Positions 1-6,001 are shown, counted from the stretch's first letter. The stretch is 6,590 nt of DNA from CAXGUU01 sp964012875 (GCA_964012875.1 CAXGUU010000189.1:1-6590); one strand, 5' to 3'. Translations and numbers: made by a program. Notes: generated by a model from the letters alone, not told the origin.

Positions 1-974
1 ACCTGGAAGGCGACTGGACCACACCATCATTACCGGATCTGATGCGGCTCGCCGCGCACAACGACGCATCAATGTCAGACCGTACCCAGGGGCTGTGGCT
101 CTCGCGTCTGCTTAACCGGCTGCAACACCTCGCCAACAACAACTCCCGCAGCCGGGCCAAACGCAATATCGCCTATCACTACGATTTAGGGAATGACTTT
201 TATAGCGCATGGCTGGACGACAGCATGACCTACTCGTCAGCGCTGTTCAGGCATAGTGACATGTCCCTCTTGGAAGCTCAGGCTGCCAAACTCGATCGCC
301 TGATCGAAGTCGCCGACATCCAGGGCCATGTCAGCGTGCTCGAAATAGGCTGCGGCTGGGGCAGCTTCCTCGAGCGCGCGGCGGGGCACACCGCCGGGCC
401 GGTTACCGGAATCTCAATTTCTGAGCGTCAGTGCGAGTACGCGCGACAACGTCTGGCCACTCGGGATATCGCCAATGCCACCGTCGCTTTTCGTGACTAC
501 CGCGATATGACCGGAACGTTCGACAGAATCGTTTCCATCGAGATGTTCGAAGCCGTCGGCGAGGCCTACTGGAGCACTTACGCCGCTGCTCTCAAACGGC
601 TACTCAGTCGGAACGGCAAAGCCGCATTGCAGGTGATTACCATCGATGAATCACGCTTCGACCAGTACCGGCGATCAGCCGATTTCATTCAGCGCTATAT
701 TTTTCCGGGCGGCATGCTACCAACGAAAGAAAAACTGAATAATTTATTTAAAGCGAGTGGCTTGCGCGTTACCGACACCCTGAGCTTTGGCCACGATTAT
801 GCGAAAACACTTGAATGCTGGCGCCACGAGTTCCACGCGAAATGGCCAACGCTGCGCACGCTTGGCTTTGATGAAAAATTCAGGCGCATGTGGGACTACT
901 ACTTCGCCTACTGCGAAGGTGGGTTTCTTGCCGGCAGCGTCGATGTTGTTCAAATCGGCGTGGAGCATGACTGA
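1..974 (+). CDS. CFA-synthase-like SAM-dependent fatty acid methyltransferase, 5' truncated by window edge
   Basis: This enzyme family transfers a carbon from S-adenosylmethionine to the double bond of phospholipid-bound unsaturated acyl chains. The frame is open from position 3, and the residues before the first ATG (position 42), LEGDWTTPSLPDL, match the family's conserved GDW-T/SPDL segment, so the true start lies upstream and ATG 42 is internal. About 90-110 N-terminal residues are probably missing, since full proteins are about 380-430 aa. Counting from ATG 42, visible landmarks are YHYDLGNDFY (45-54), the SAM-binding motif VLEIGCGWGSF (99-109), VSIEMFEAVG (164-173) with the conserved Glu170, FIQRYIFPGGMLPT (215-228), and the C-terminal WDYYFAYCEGGF (284-295). 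Two active-site positions differ from classical CFA synthases: Ser66 in YSSALF instead of Cys, and Gln197 in LQVIT instead of His. This pattern resembles the relatives involved in methyl/methylene or furan fatty acids (UfaA1/BfaB/UfaM type). The TGA is followed directly by the ATG of the MFS gene, so the two are co-transcribed. Family assignment is firm; the product chemistry is inferred. Confidence 0.95.
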   Translation, partial: LEGDWTTPSLPDLMRLAAHNDASMSDRTQGLWLSRLLNRLQHLANNNSRSRAKRNIAYHYDLGNDFYSAWLDDSMTYSSALFRHSDMSLLEAQAAKLDRLIEVADIQGHVSVLEIGCGWGSFLERAAGHTAGPVTGISISERQCEYARQRLATRDIANATVAFRDYRDMTGTFDRIVSIEMFEAVGEAYWSTYAAALKRLLSRNGKAALQVITIDESRFDQYRRSADFIQRYIFPGGMLPTKEKLNNLFKASGLRVTDTLSFGHDYAKTLECWRHEFHAKWPTLRTLGFDEKFRRMWDYYFAYCEGGFLAGSVDVVQIGVEHD

Positions 975-2282
975 ATGACCCGTGGCGCGACACGCGCCCG
1001 TGACATACTGGCTTATGGCCTGCCGAATACGGTCGCCGCGCTGCCGATTATTCCGATCGCCGTGTTACTGCCCAGCTGGTACCTCGACAATACCGGGCTC
1101 GGCACGCTGGCCATCGGTATAGGTTTGGGACTGGCCCGGCTGGGAGACTTTTTCACAGACGCTATAGTCGGCGTGCTGGTGGACCGTTCGCAGGGATCGA
1201 AATGGCGCTATAAGCCGTGGATAGCGGCTGGCACGATCATCGCCTGCTGCGCATTGTTTGCACTCGCCACGCCGCCCCCGGACGTGAATGTAATATACCT
1301 CGGGGTATGGGCGGCACTGCTGTTCACGGGCTGGACCATGATCATGGTGCCGTACACCGCCTGGGGCGCGGAACTCGCGAGCGGTCATCATGATCGGTCG
1401 CGCCTGGCTGCGAGCCGGGAAGTCGCAGGCGTCGTCGGGATGCTGGCTGCGCTGTCCCTGCCCTTGTTGATGCATAGCACCGACAACCCTCTGCTTCTCG
1501 TCGCAGCTGCCGCGGCGGGGCTTGCTCTCCCTGCGCTGGGAATCTGTTTCTGGTCGTTGCCTGATGTGCCCGCCAATGCGCTGACCGGTAGACAAGGATC
1601 ATGGGCTGATATGGGCGGGTTGCTGCACCAGCCCTCCATCCGCCGTATGACGCTGTACTGGTTGGTCAACAGCACGGCCAATGCCGTCCCGGCCGTTCTG
1701 TTCCCGCTGGTGGTGACGCATTATTTCGGCCTCAAGGACGAGCAGTTGTACCTGCTTTTAATGACCTACTTTGGTAGTGCAGTCGTGCTCGCCCCCATTT
1801 GGGTAGGCTGCGCGAACCGCATCGGTAAACTTGGTGCCTGGCGCGTGGCTTTGAGCTTGAGTGTGTTGGCCTTCCTGCCCGTGGTTGCGCTGGAGCAGCA
1901 TCAGTCGGCATGGTTTTACGTCGTTTGCGTGCTGACGGGCGGAACGCTGGCAGCGGACCTCGCACTCCCGCCTTCAATTCAGGCTGATGCGCTGGAGTAC
2001 GACCGCAGGATAAACAACCGTCGTCGTTCGGGTGCTGCATTCGCGCTCTGGTCAATGGCCACCAAGCTGGCCTTTGCGCTCGCTATCGTGGGCGCCTTCG
2101 GCGGCTTGTACCTGGTCGGCGCGGATCCGGCAGCAGGACTCGGGGCCGATGAAGCGAATGCGCTGTTATTGCTTTACGTTACTATTCCGGTGCTGCTTAA
2201 GGTCGCGGTCATCGTTTTAAGTCGCCAACCGCTCGCGGAATTAGAACTGCAGCGCGAGTCGACGCCGTACCCAGCGGCATAA
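975..2282 (+). CDS. MFS transporter, GPH (melibiose carrier-like, MFS_2) family
   Basis: This 435-residue inner-membrane protein has about twelve hydrophobic segments, the normal size for a GPH-family cation symporter. Family signatures visible are GLARLGDFFTDAIVGVLVDR (52-71) followed by WRYKPWIAAG (77-86), the loop motif MVPYTAWGAELA (124-135) with HDRSRLAASRE (139-149), and the C-terminal segment QADALEYDRRINNRRRSGAA (336-355) leading into ALWSMATKLAFAL. These match the MFS_2 pattern in which a DxxxYD-like motif precedes a basic stretch and a conserved Lys in a helix. The ATG abuts the preceding TGA with no gap (TGAATG), which indicates translational coupling to the methyltransferase. The substrate cannot be read from sequence; the family is named for sugars, but in this lipid-modification setting a lipid-related or other substrate is possible. 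The last 42 bp overlap, tail to tail, the 3' end of the reverse-strand NTF2-like gene. Confidence 0.93.
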   Translation: MTRGATRARDILAYGLPNTVAALPIIPIAVLLPSWYLDNTGLGTLAIGIGLGLARLGDFFTDAIVGVLVDRSQGSKWRYKPWIAAGTIIACCALFALATPPPDVNVIYLGVWAALLFTGWTMIMVPYTAWGAELASGHHDRSRLAASREVAGVVGMLAALSLPLLMHSTDNPLLLVAAAAAGLALPALGICFWSLPDVPANALTGRQGSWADMGGLLHQPSIRRMTLYWLVNSTANAVPAVLFPLVVTHYFGLKDEQLYLLLMTYFGSAVVLAPIWVGCANRIGKLGAWRVALSLSVLAFLPVVALEQHQSAWFYVVCVLTGGTLAADLALPPSIQADALEYDRRINNRRRSGAAFALWSMATKLAFALAIVGAFGGLYLVGADPAAGLGADEANALLLLYVTIPVLLKVAVIVLSRQPLAELELQRESTPYPAA

Positions 2283-2690
2283 CGAACCGAGCAACGGCAA
2301 CTGTTCGTACAGGCCGCTTGCAGCATCCCAATAGTCAATATGCTGGCACACTCGCAAGTCGTCGGCGAAAGTCAGCTCCGAGTAACCGCTGACCTGCCAC
2401 GCCCGGCCACTTAATCGATTGAGCTGCCCGCTGAGATCCCAGCGCATGATGCCGATGACAGAACCCGATCGTCTTGCCGGAATCTCGCCTGCATGTGAAA
2501 CCACTATATTCAACTGATCCAGGCTGTCGCACATGTCGGAAATCAACTTCTCGAACGTGCTTATGCCACTGAAGTCATTAAACGGATCACGGAACCGGAT
2601 ATCGCTCGTGACGACCGCTTCGAGGCCGTCGGGCACTTCCGTCGAGATCGATTCCATATAGGCGACATAGCGTTCGAGGCCGTGGTTCAT
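2241..2690 (-). CDS. NTF2-like (SnoaL-type) protein, last gene of the reverse operon
   Basis: This is a 149-residue protein of the alpha+beta-barrel NTF2/SnoaL superfamily, usually about 130-150 aa. Recognisable pieces are an N-terminal helix (NHGLERYVAYMESI), VTSDIRFRDPFNDFSG (about 27-42), a tryptophan-containing strand IMRWDLSG, and WQVSGYSELTFADDLRVCQH followed by IDYWDAASGLYEQLPLLG near the C-terminus, then a basic tail with RWVRRRL. The frame stays open 23 codons further upstream, but the start at 2690 is chosen because its ATG forms a 4-nt ATGA overlap with the SDR stop and has an AAGGA Shine-Dalgarno 7 nt upstream. Members of this family with the HxDYWD and LPLLG segments recur next to SDRs in sigma/ChrR-type lipid loci (recalled, not searched). 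The function is unknown; it could be a small-molecule binding or isomerase-like accessory protein. Its 3' end overlaps the convergent MFS gene by 42 bp. Confidence 0.85.
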   Translation of the reverse strand: MNHGLERYVAYMESISTEVPDGLEAVVTSDIRFRDPFNDFSGISTFEKLISDMCDSLDQLNIVVSHAGEIPARRSGSVIGIMRWDLSGQLNRLSGRAWQVSGYSELTFADDLRVCQHIDYWDAASGLYEQLPLLGSLCRWVRRRLALQF

Positions 2691-3439
2691 CTCAACATCC
2701 TTTTGGTGATCGCAAACTTCAGATAGTACGGCAGTGCTGCAATGAGTCGAATAAGCCAACTCATTCGTGTGGGAAAACGAATATCGAATGTTCCCCGTTC
2801 TACGCCATGCGCGATTTCGTGCGCGGCGCGAGCCGCAGAGACCATAAACGGCATGGGGAAATCATTCCTCGCGGTCAGCGGCGTATCGACAAAGCCAGGG
2901 CTGACCAAATGCAGGTTCAACCCGCAACGCGCGAATTCAGGATAGAGTGACTCGGCAAGCCGCCGTAGCGCTGATTTACTCGCACTGTAAGTGCCCGCGT
3001 AGGGCAACCCGACATCACCAGCGACTGAGCCGACGATGACACAGGTGCCCGTACCGCTTTTGCGCCACCCGGGGAACAGGTACTGAAGCGCTGCTGCGAC
3101 GGCAAACAAATTAATCTCGAATAAGTCCCGCATCGCGCCGACATCCAAGTCATCCATCCCGCTTTTCGCATAGGTGCCTGCATTGAGTATGGCGATGTCT
3201 ATGTTGCCCGCGAGGTCTCGCACACGCTCTATAGCGCTCCTCAGCTCGCTGTCGTTAGTGACGTCGGCTGGCAACGCGTGGCAACGTTCCGGGTAGCCGC
3301 TATCCAGCGCCACTTTGCAGAGATCGGCATAGCTTCGCGCCGTCATGAATACTTCCGCGCCTCTCGTGACGTATTCATGAACGAGGGCGGCGCCAAGGCC
3401 TCGGCTCGCCCCGGTAATCCAAACAGTCGGCCCCTTCAT
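2687..3439 (-). CDS. Short-chain dehydrogenase/reductase (SDR), classical type
   Basis: This is a 250-residue NAD(P)-dependent oxidoreductase of classical SDR length. The cofactor motif TGASRGLG lies at 9-16, Asp59 follows, the NAG motif is at 86-88, and the catalytic tetrad is Asn110, Ser138, Tyr151 and Lys155 (YSASK), followed by the SPGFVDTPLT segment. An Arg directly after the second residue of the glycine motif (ASR) and Arg35 at the end of the second strand favour NADP(H), by family rules. A GTG start at 3451 is possible, but the ATG at 3439 is preferred because it makes the same ATGA overlap with the upstream DUF6134 gene that the next junction shows. The C-terminal end, LIRLIAALPYYLKFAITKRM, is hydrophobic with basic residues and may associate with the membrane, which would suit a lipid substrate. 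The substrate is not determinable; reduction or oxidation of a modified acyl chain is an inference from context. Confidence 0.93.
   Translation of the reverse strand: MKGPTVWITGASRGLGAALVHEYVTRGAEVFMTARSYADLCKVALDSGYPERCHALPADVTNDSELRSAIERVRDLAGNIDIAILNAGTYAKSGMDDLDVGAMRDLFEINLFAVAAALQYLFPGWRKSGTGTCVIVGSVAGDVGLPYAGTYSASKSALRRLAESLYPEFARCGLNLHLVSPGFVDTPLTARNDFPMPFMVSAARAAHEIAHGVERGTFDIRFPTRMSWLIRLIAALPYYLKFAITKRMLR
2698..2702 (-). promoter_or_regulatory. Shine-Dalgarno of the NTF2-like gene
   Basis: On the reverse strand AAGGA stands 7 nt before the ATG at 2690, inside the 3' end of the SDR gene. It decides the start of the NTF2-like gene against the longer reading of the same frame, which begins at 2759 and has no comparable site. 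Confidence 0.7.
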
Positions 3440-4155
3440 TGCGCAATGCACCCGCGACAGCGGTACACGATATCCGAGCCATCATCGCCTTTGAAGGCAA
3501 GCCCGACCCAACGTTTACCTTGGTACCAAACCGTTGCGGTCAAATCACCCGTGTATTGAAAACAAGCCGCGTTTGAAGGCAATTGGGATGCGAATTCGGC
3601 CATCTTCGAGCGGGTACACTCGACAATCTCGACCTTATTGACCTGCCCTGTAATCGTGTTCAAAACCGCGCCCCTTTGAAGCACTGCGGGATGCCAATGA
3701 TTGGTCGGCATTAACGGTGCCGGATGCGTCAGTTTCGATGCATCGCCTGTGATCGTGGTCGCTCTGCCGTCAAATATCGCCTCTACGTGGGTGCGGCTGC
3801 CATTACGGTCAACGGTCGACGACAAATTCATTAAGCGGTCGCCGCACCACGTCGCGCGCGATTCGTAATTAAAGTCGAACACAGGGACAAACAATATTGT
3901 GACCTTGAGGGCCATGGATGAATGGACAAGCAGTCCACCGTCTGCCACAGAGAACTCGGTCCGGTGGCGGCCCACGACCTTACCTTTGCGCACGACATCG
4001 AATTCGATACTGTCGTTGTACGTTTGGCGCACAAACTCGGTGACGTCGCCACTTGTTGAGCATGCTGCTGAGACAACCGACGACGTCCCAAGGCAGATGG
4101 CAAGGCTCCCTACCAAGCGCCACTGCGAACAGATAATCAGCGGACGAGTATTCAT
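3436..4155 (-). CDS. Exported DUF6134 family protein, first gene of the reverse operon
   Basis: This is a 239-residue protein whose N-terminus has a basic start, a hydrophobic core (LVGSLAICLGTSSVV) and a likely signal peptidase I site after VSA (about residue 30), so it is expected in the periplasm. A lipoprotein reading at Cys32 is weak because Ser occupies the position where Leu is usual. The mature part matches my recollection of DUF6134: IEFDVVRKGKVVGRHRTEF (50-68), VPVFDFNYESRATW (90-103), a TVDRNGSRTHVEA segment (114-126), LMPTNHWHPAVL (148-159) and DLTATVWYQGKRWVGLAF (204-221), all alternating beta-strand-like segments. Mature cysteines are 32, 104, 180, 198, 233 and 236; the last two form a CRGC tail and could be disulfide-bonded. 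The start is fixed by an in-frame TGA two codons upstream. No good Shine-Dalgarno is visible. It ends in an ATGA overlap with the SDR. Its biochemical function is unknown. Confidence 0.87.
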   Translation of the reverse strand: MNTRPLIICSQWRLVGSLAICLGTSSVVSAACSTSGDVTEFVRQTYNDSIEFDVVRKGKVVGRHRTEFSVADGGLLVHSSMALKVTILFVPVFDFNYESRATWCGDRLMNLSSTVDRNGSRTHVEAIFDGRATTITGDASKLTHPAPLMPTNHWHPAVLQRGAVLNTITGQVNKVEIVECTRSKMAEFASQLPSNAACFQYTGDLTATVWYQGKRWVGLAFKGDDGSDIVYRCRGCIAQ

Positions 4156-4178
4156 AGTTCATGTACGCCATTTGTCCC

Positions 4179-4208
4179 GAATCTGATCACTGTCAGTGAT
4201 CCAGATTC
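4179..4208. promoter_or_regulatory. Palindromic operator-like element in the divergent spacer
   Basis: GATCACTGTCAGTGATC (4185-4201) is a perfect 17-bp palindrome around a central T at 4193. The arms extend outward as GAATCT (left) and AGATTC (right) with one extra C in the right arm, and further as CCC/GGG with a second extra C. The spacer between the DUF6134 start (4155) and the DUF3833 start (4231) is 75 bp, and the palindrome centre is exactly 38 nt from each start codon. Such symmetry fits an operator or paired promoter elements controlling both genes. No regulator gene is present in the window to assign it to. Confidence 0.65.
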
Positions 4209-4225
4209 CGGGCCTGACCGTAGGC
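4197..4225 (+). promoter_or_regulatory. Possible ECF-sigma (RpoE/ChrR-type) promoter for the DUF3833 gene
   Basis: TGATCC (4197-4202) is identical to the -35 element I recall for the singlet-oxygen-responsive sigma-E of Rhodobacter sphaeroides. After an 18-nt spacer comes TAGGC (4221-4225), which shares three of five positions with the recalled -10 TAAGA. Transcription would begin at about 4231-4233, at or next to the ATG, giving a nearly leaderless mRNA. The -10 match is weak, so this is a hypothesis supported mainly by the -35 and the gene content. Confidence 0.35.
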
Positions 4226-4230
4226 ATGGG

Positions 4231-4806
4231 ATGGAGATACGCCCTACCCCGACAGCTTCCAGGTCAGCTTCGACGAGACGCAGCCTGTGGCTCCTTATTC
4301 TACCGCTTCTTAGCGCCTGTGGAGGATTGCGCGTCGAAGACCAGGCTGGCGTTGGCCCGCCCCTCGATCTGTACGAATTCTTCAACGGCGAAACTGAAAC
4401 CTGGGGCCTCGTGCAAGATTGGCGGGGACGCGTGGTACGCCAGTTCGTAGCTACCATCGACGGTCAGGTGGTGAACGGCGAGCTGGTACTGGACGAGGAA
4501 TTTCGCTTCGGTTCCGGGGAGCGCGAGACTCGACGCTGGAAAATTCGCCGTCTCAGCGGGAACCAACTGAGCGGCACCGCCAGCGATATCGTCGGCGAGG
4601 CGATCGGGCGAGCCGCCGGCAATGCCATGGTCTGGCGATATGAAATGGACATTGAGACCCGGGGAAAGAAGGTGCGCGTACGTTTTGACGATCGCTTGTG
4701 GCAGATTGACGGCGACACCTTGATCAATCGCGCCGCCATTAAGAAATTTGGTGTGACCGTCGCAGAAGTGACTCTATTTATGCGCAAGGCCCCGCCCGGC
4801 CGCTGA
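4231..4806 (+). CDS. DUF3833 family lipoprotein
   Basis: This 191-residue protein begins with a basic stretch and hydrophobic segment LWLLILPLLSACGG carrying a lipobox (Leu27-Ser28-Ala29-Cys30). Gly at +2 rather than Asp suggests sorting to the outer membrane. The mature part carries the DUF3833 features: VEDQAG (35-40), LDLYEFFNGETETWGLVQD (45-63), GRVVRQFVATIDG (66-78), LDEEFRF (87-93), RRWKIRRL (101-108), AAGNAMVWRYEMDI (128-141), VRFDDRLWQIDGDTLINRA (150-168) and KFGVTVAEVTLFMRK (172-186). The length is usual for the family. The function is uncharacterised, but the family recurs beside CFA-like methyltransferases and sigma/ChrR genes, so a role in modified-lipid handling at the envelope is inferred. 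It is divergent from the DUF6134 operon across the palindromic spacer. ATG 4231 has only a weak AGG 6 nt upstream; no better in-frame start is seen. Confidence 0.9.
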   Translation: MEIRPTPTASRSASTRRSLWLLILPLLSACGGLRVEDQAGVGPPLDLYEFFNGETETWGLVQDWRGRVVRQFVATIDGQVVNGELVLDEEFRFGSGERETRRWKIRRLSGNQLSGTASDIVGEAIGRAAGNAMVWRYEMDIETRGKKVRVRFDDRLWQIDGDTLINRAAIKKFGVTVAEVTLFMRKAPPGR

Positions 4807-4905
4807 ACGGACAACGCGACCCCCGCTCCTTGACCGCGGTACCCAGGGGTTCATCGCGTGACCTGACCTGCTAAGCTTGAACGCCAGCAGAGAACGGGAC
4901 GCAGC

Positions 4906-5754
4906 ATGAAATTCGGCGTAGTTACTCCCAATACCGAGTACGGCATCAGGCCGGACACTCTTGCCAAAGAAGCCGAGGCTCGAGGCTACGAGTCTATTTG
5001 GGTGCCGGAACATACGCACATTCCAGTCAACCGGGAATCAGCCTTCCCACTTGGCGGCGAGTTGCCGGAAGAGTACAAGCACTTCATGGATCCGTTCGTC
5101 TCGCTGACCGCGGCGGCGATGGCGACCACTAAGCTCAAGCTTGCAACCGGGATATGCCTGTTGATAGAGCACGACCCCATTGTCGTGGCCAAAGCAGTCG
5201 CAACCCTTGACTACCTGTCGGGTGGACGCGTCCTGTTTGGCGTCGGCGCAGGTTGGAACAAAGAAGAAATGGGTAATCACGGCACGCAGTTCGAAGACCG
5301 CTGGAAGGTGCTGCGGGAACGGATGCAGGCCATTCGCGCAATGTGGACCGAAGAAGAAGCTGAATTTCACGGTGAGTTCGTTGATTTCGACCCCATCTGG
5401 ATTTATCCGAAGCCAGCACAGAGGCCGCATCCGCCGGTCTACTTCGGCGCCGTGACGCGGGCAGGAATTCGCCGCGTTGTGCGTGAGTACGACGGTTGGT
5501 TGTTGGTCGATCCGCAGGACGGTTCGGTTCAGCAATCAACGGCTGAATTTTCAGCCGCCTGTGAAGAACTGGGTCGCGACCGGAATTCGATCTCCGTGAC
5601 CGTGTTCGCGACATCGAGAGTCACCCGCGAACTCCTCGATCAGTATGCTGGAGCCGGAGTTGATCGAGCCATCGTGTGGACCCCGGCCGACGATGCAGAC
5701 GCTAGTCTTAAAGTGATCGACGCGGTCGCGCCGTTGATATCTGAATATACTTAA
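4906..5754 (+). CDS. LLM-class flavin/F420-dependent oxidoreductase
   Basis: This is a 282-residue TIM-barrel protein of the luciferase-like monooxygenase superfamily, of the shorter type commonly annotated as F420-dependent. Visible signatures are MKFGVVTPN (1-9), AEARGYESIWVPEHTHIP (23-40), DPFVSLTAAAMATTKLKLAT (62-81), the conserved HDPIVVAKAVATLDYLSGGR (89-108) with FGVGAGWNKEEM (111-122), the RWKVLRERMQAIRAMW helix (132-147), and PKPAQRPHPPVYFGA (168-182), where such enzymes contact the cofactor phosphate region. Family knowledge gives hydride transfer with F420 or FMN as cofactor; sequence alone does not decide which. A purine-rich GGGAC lies 5 nt before the ATG. It is separated by 99 bp from the DUF3833 gene in the same orientation; that gap shows no convincing terminator, so read-through is possible. 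The substrate is unknown, and membership in the lipid locus is not shown. Confidence 0.92.
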   Translation: MKFGVVTPNTEYGIRPDTLAKEAEARGYESIWVPEHTHIPVNRESAFPLGGELPEEYKHFMDPFVSLTAAAMATTKLKLATGICLLIEHDPIVVAKAVATLDYLSGGRVLFGVGAGWNKEEMGNHGTQFEDRWKVLRERMQAIRAMWTEEEAEFHGEFVDFDPIWIYPKPAQRPHPPVYFGAVTRAGIRRVVREYDGWLLVDPQDGSVQQSTAEFSAACEELGRDRNSISVTVFATSRVTRELLDQYAGAGVDRAIVWTPADDADASLKVIDAVAPLISEYT

Positions 5755-5845
5755 TCATCCCAGCGATACGCGGTGGGGCGGCAGGACCCGACGATTAACC
5801 GAAACCGATGGACGGGTGAGTGGCGACACGAGCAAGGCGCGCCCT

Positions 5846-5871
5846 GATCGTGCGAAACCAGAGTCGCGATC
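5846..5871. repeat. Short imperfect inverted repeat downstream of the LLM gene
   Basis: GATC-GT-GCGA (5846-5855) is mirrored by TCGC-GATC (5864-5871), leaving an 8-nt loop and a 2-nt bulge. It sits in the 257-bp spacer (5755-6011) just ahead of the terminator-like element. No function can be assigned. Confidence 0.3.
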
Positions 5872-5876
5872 TCACC

Positions 5877-5894
5877 CCGCTAGGCGGTTTTTTT
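5877..5894 (+). terminator. Weak intrinsic-terminator-like element after the LLM gene
   Basis: CCGC-TAG-GCGG (5877-5887) is followed directly by seven T residues (5888-5894). The stem is only 4 bp, which is short for an intrinsic terminator, and it lies about 120 nt after the LLM stop codon. The GC stem abutting a clean T tract in the right direction is the reason for the call. Confidence 0.45.
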
Positions 5895-5948
5895 GCCGAC
5901 CGTCTCGGCCTTCACCCTAAAAAAACGACGAAATTGAAAGGCCGCGGC

Positions 5949-5978
5949 TTGGCGCCGACCAATGAGTGGCGCTAATAT
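5949..5978 (+). promoter_or_regulatory. Candidate sigma70 promoter of the cupin gene
   Basis: TTGGCG (5949-5954) and TAATAT (5973-5978) are separated by 18 bp; each matches four of six consensus bases. Transcription would start at about 5985, giving a leader of roughly 27 nt that includes the GGGGA ribosome binding site. The rest of the 5755-6011 spacer shows no gene. Confidence 0.4.
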
Positions 5979-6001
5979 TTCAAGGACTTAATCGTTCCGT
6001 C

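Noticed and set aside
42..44. ATG at 42 as the true start of the methyltransferase
   Set aside because: The frame is open to the window edge and the upstream residues match conserved family sequence, so the ATG is an internal Met.
1065..1595. 176-codon open frame on the reverse strand inside the MFS gene
   Set aside because: Arg/Gln/Gly-rich, no recognisable domain, and fully antisense to a well-supported membrane protein; a by-product of GC-rich codon use.
2515..2520. TGATCC on the forward strand as a second ECF -35 element
   Set aside because: It lies inside the reverse-strand NTF2-like coding region, with no forward gene starting downstream.
2691..2759. 23-residue N-terminal extension of the NTF2-like protein
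   Set aside because: It lies wholly inside the SDR coding region, adds no domain sequence, and the ATG at 2690 has both a good Shine-Dalgarno and the ATGA overlap.
3440..3451. GTG start of the SDR
   Set aside because: It adds only four residues before the Rossmann fold and lacks a ribosome binding site; the coupled ATG at 3439 is more likely.
4196..4450. Forward open frame overlapping the start of the DUF3833 gene
   Set aside because: It is out of frame with the lipoprotein, has no motif, and the overlapping DUF3833 frame has a clear lipobox and family pattern.
4807..4905. Promoter or terminator between the DUF3833 and LLM genes
   Set aside because: TTGACC at 4830-4835 has no acceptable -10 at proper spacing, and no hairpin with a T tract is seen.
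5038..5535. 165-codon open frame on the reverse strand inside the LLM gene
   Set aside because: No family features, antisense to a clearly conserved enzyme; a shadow frame.
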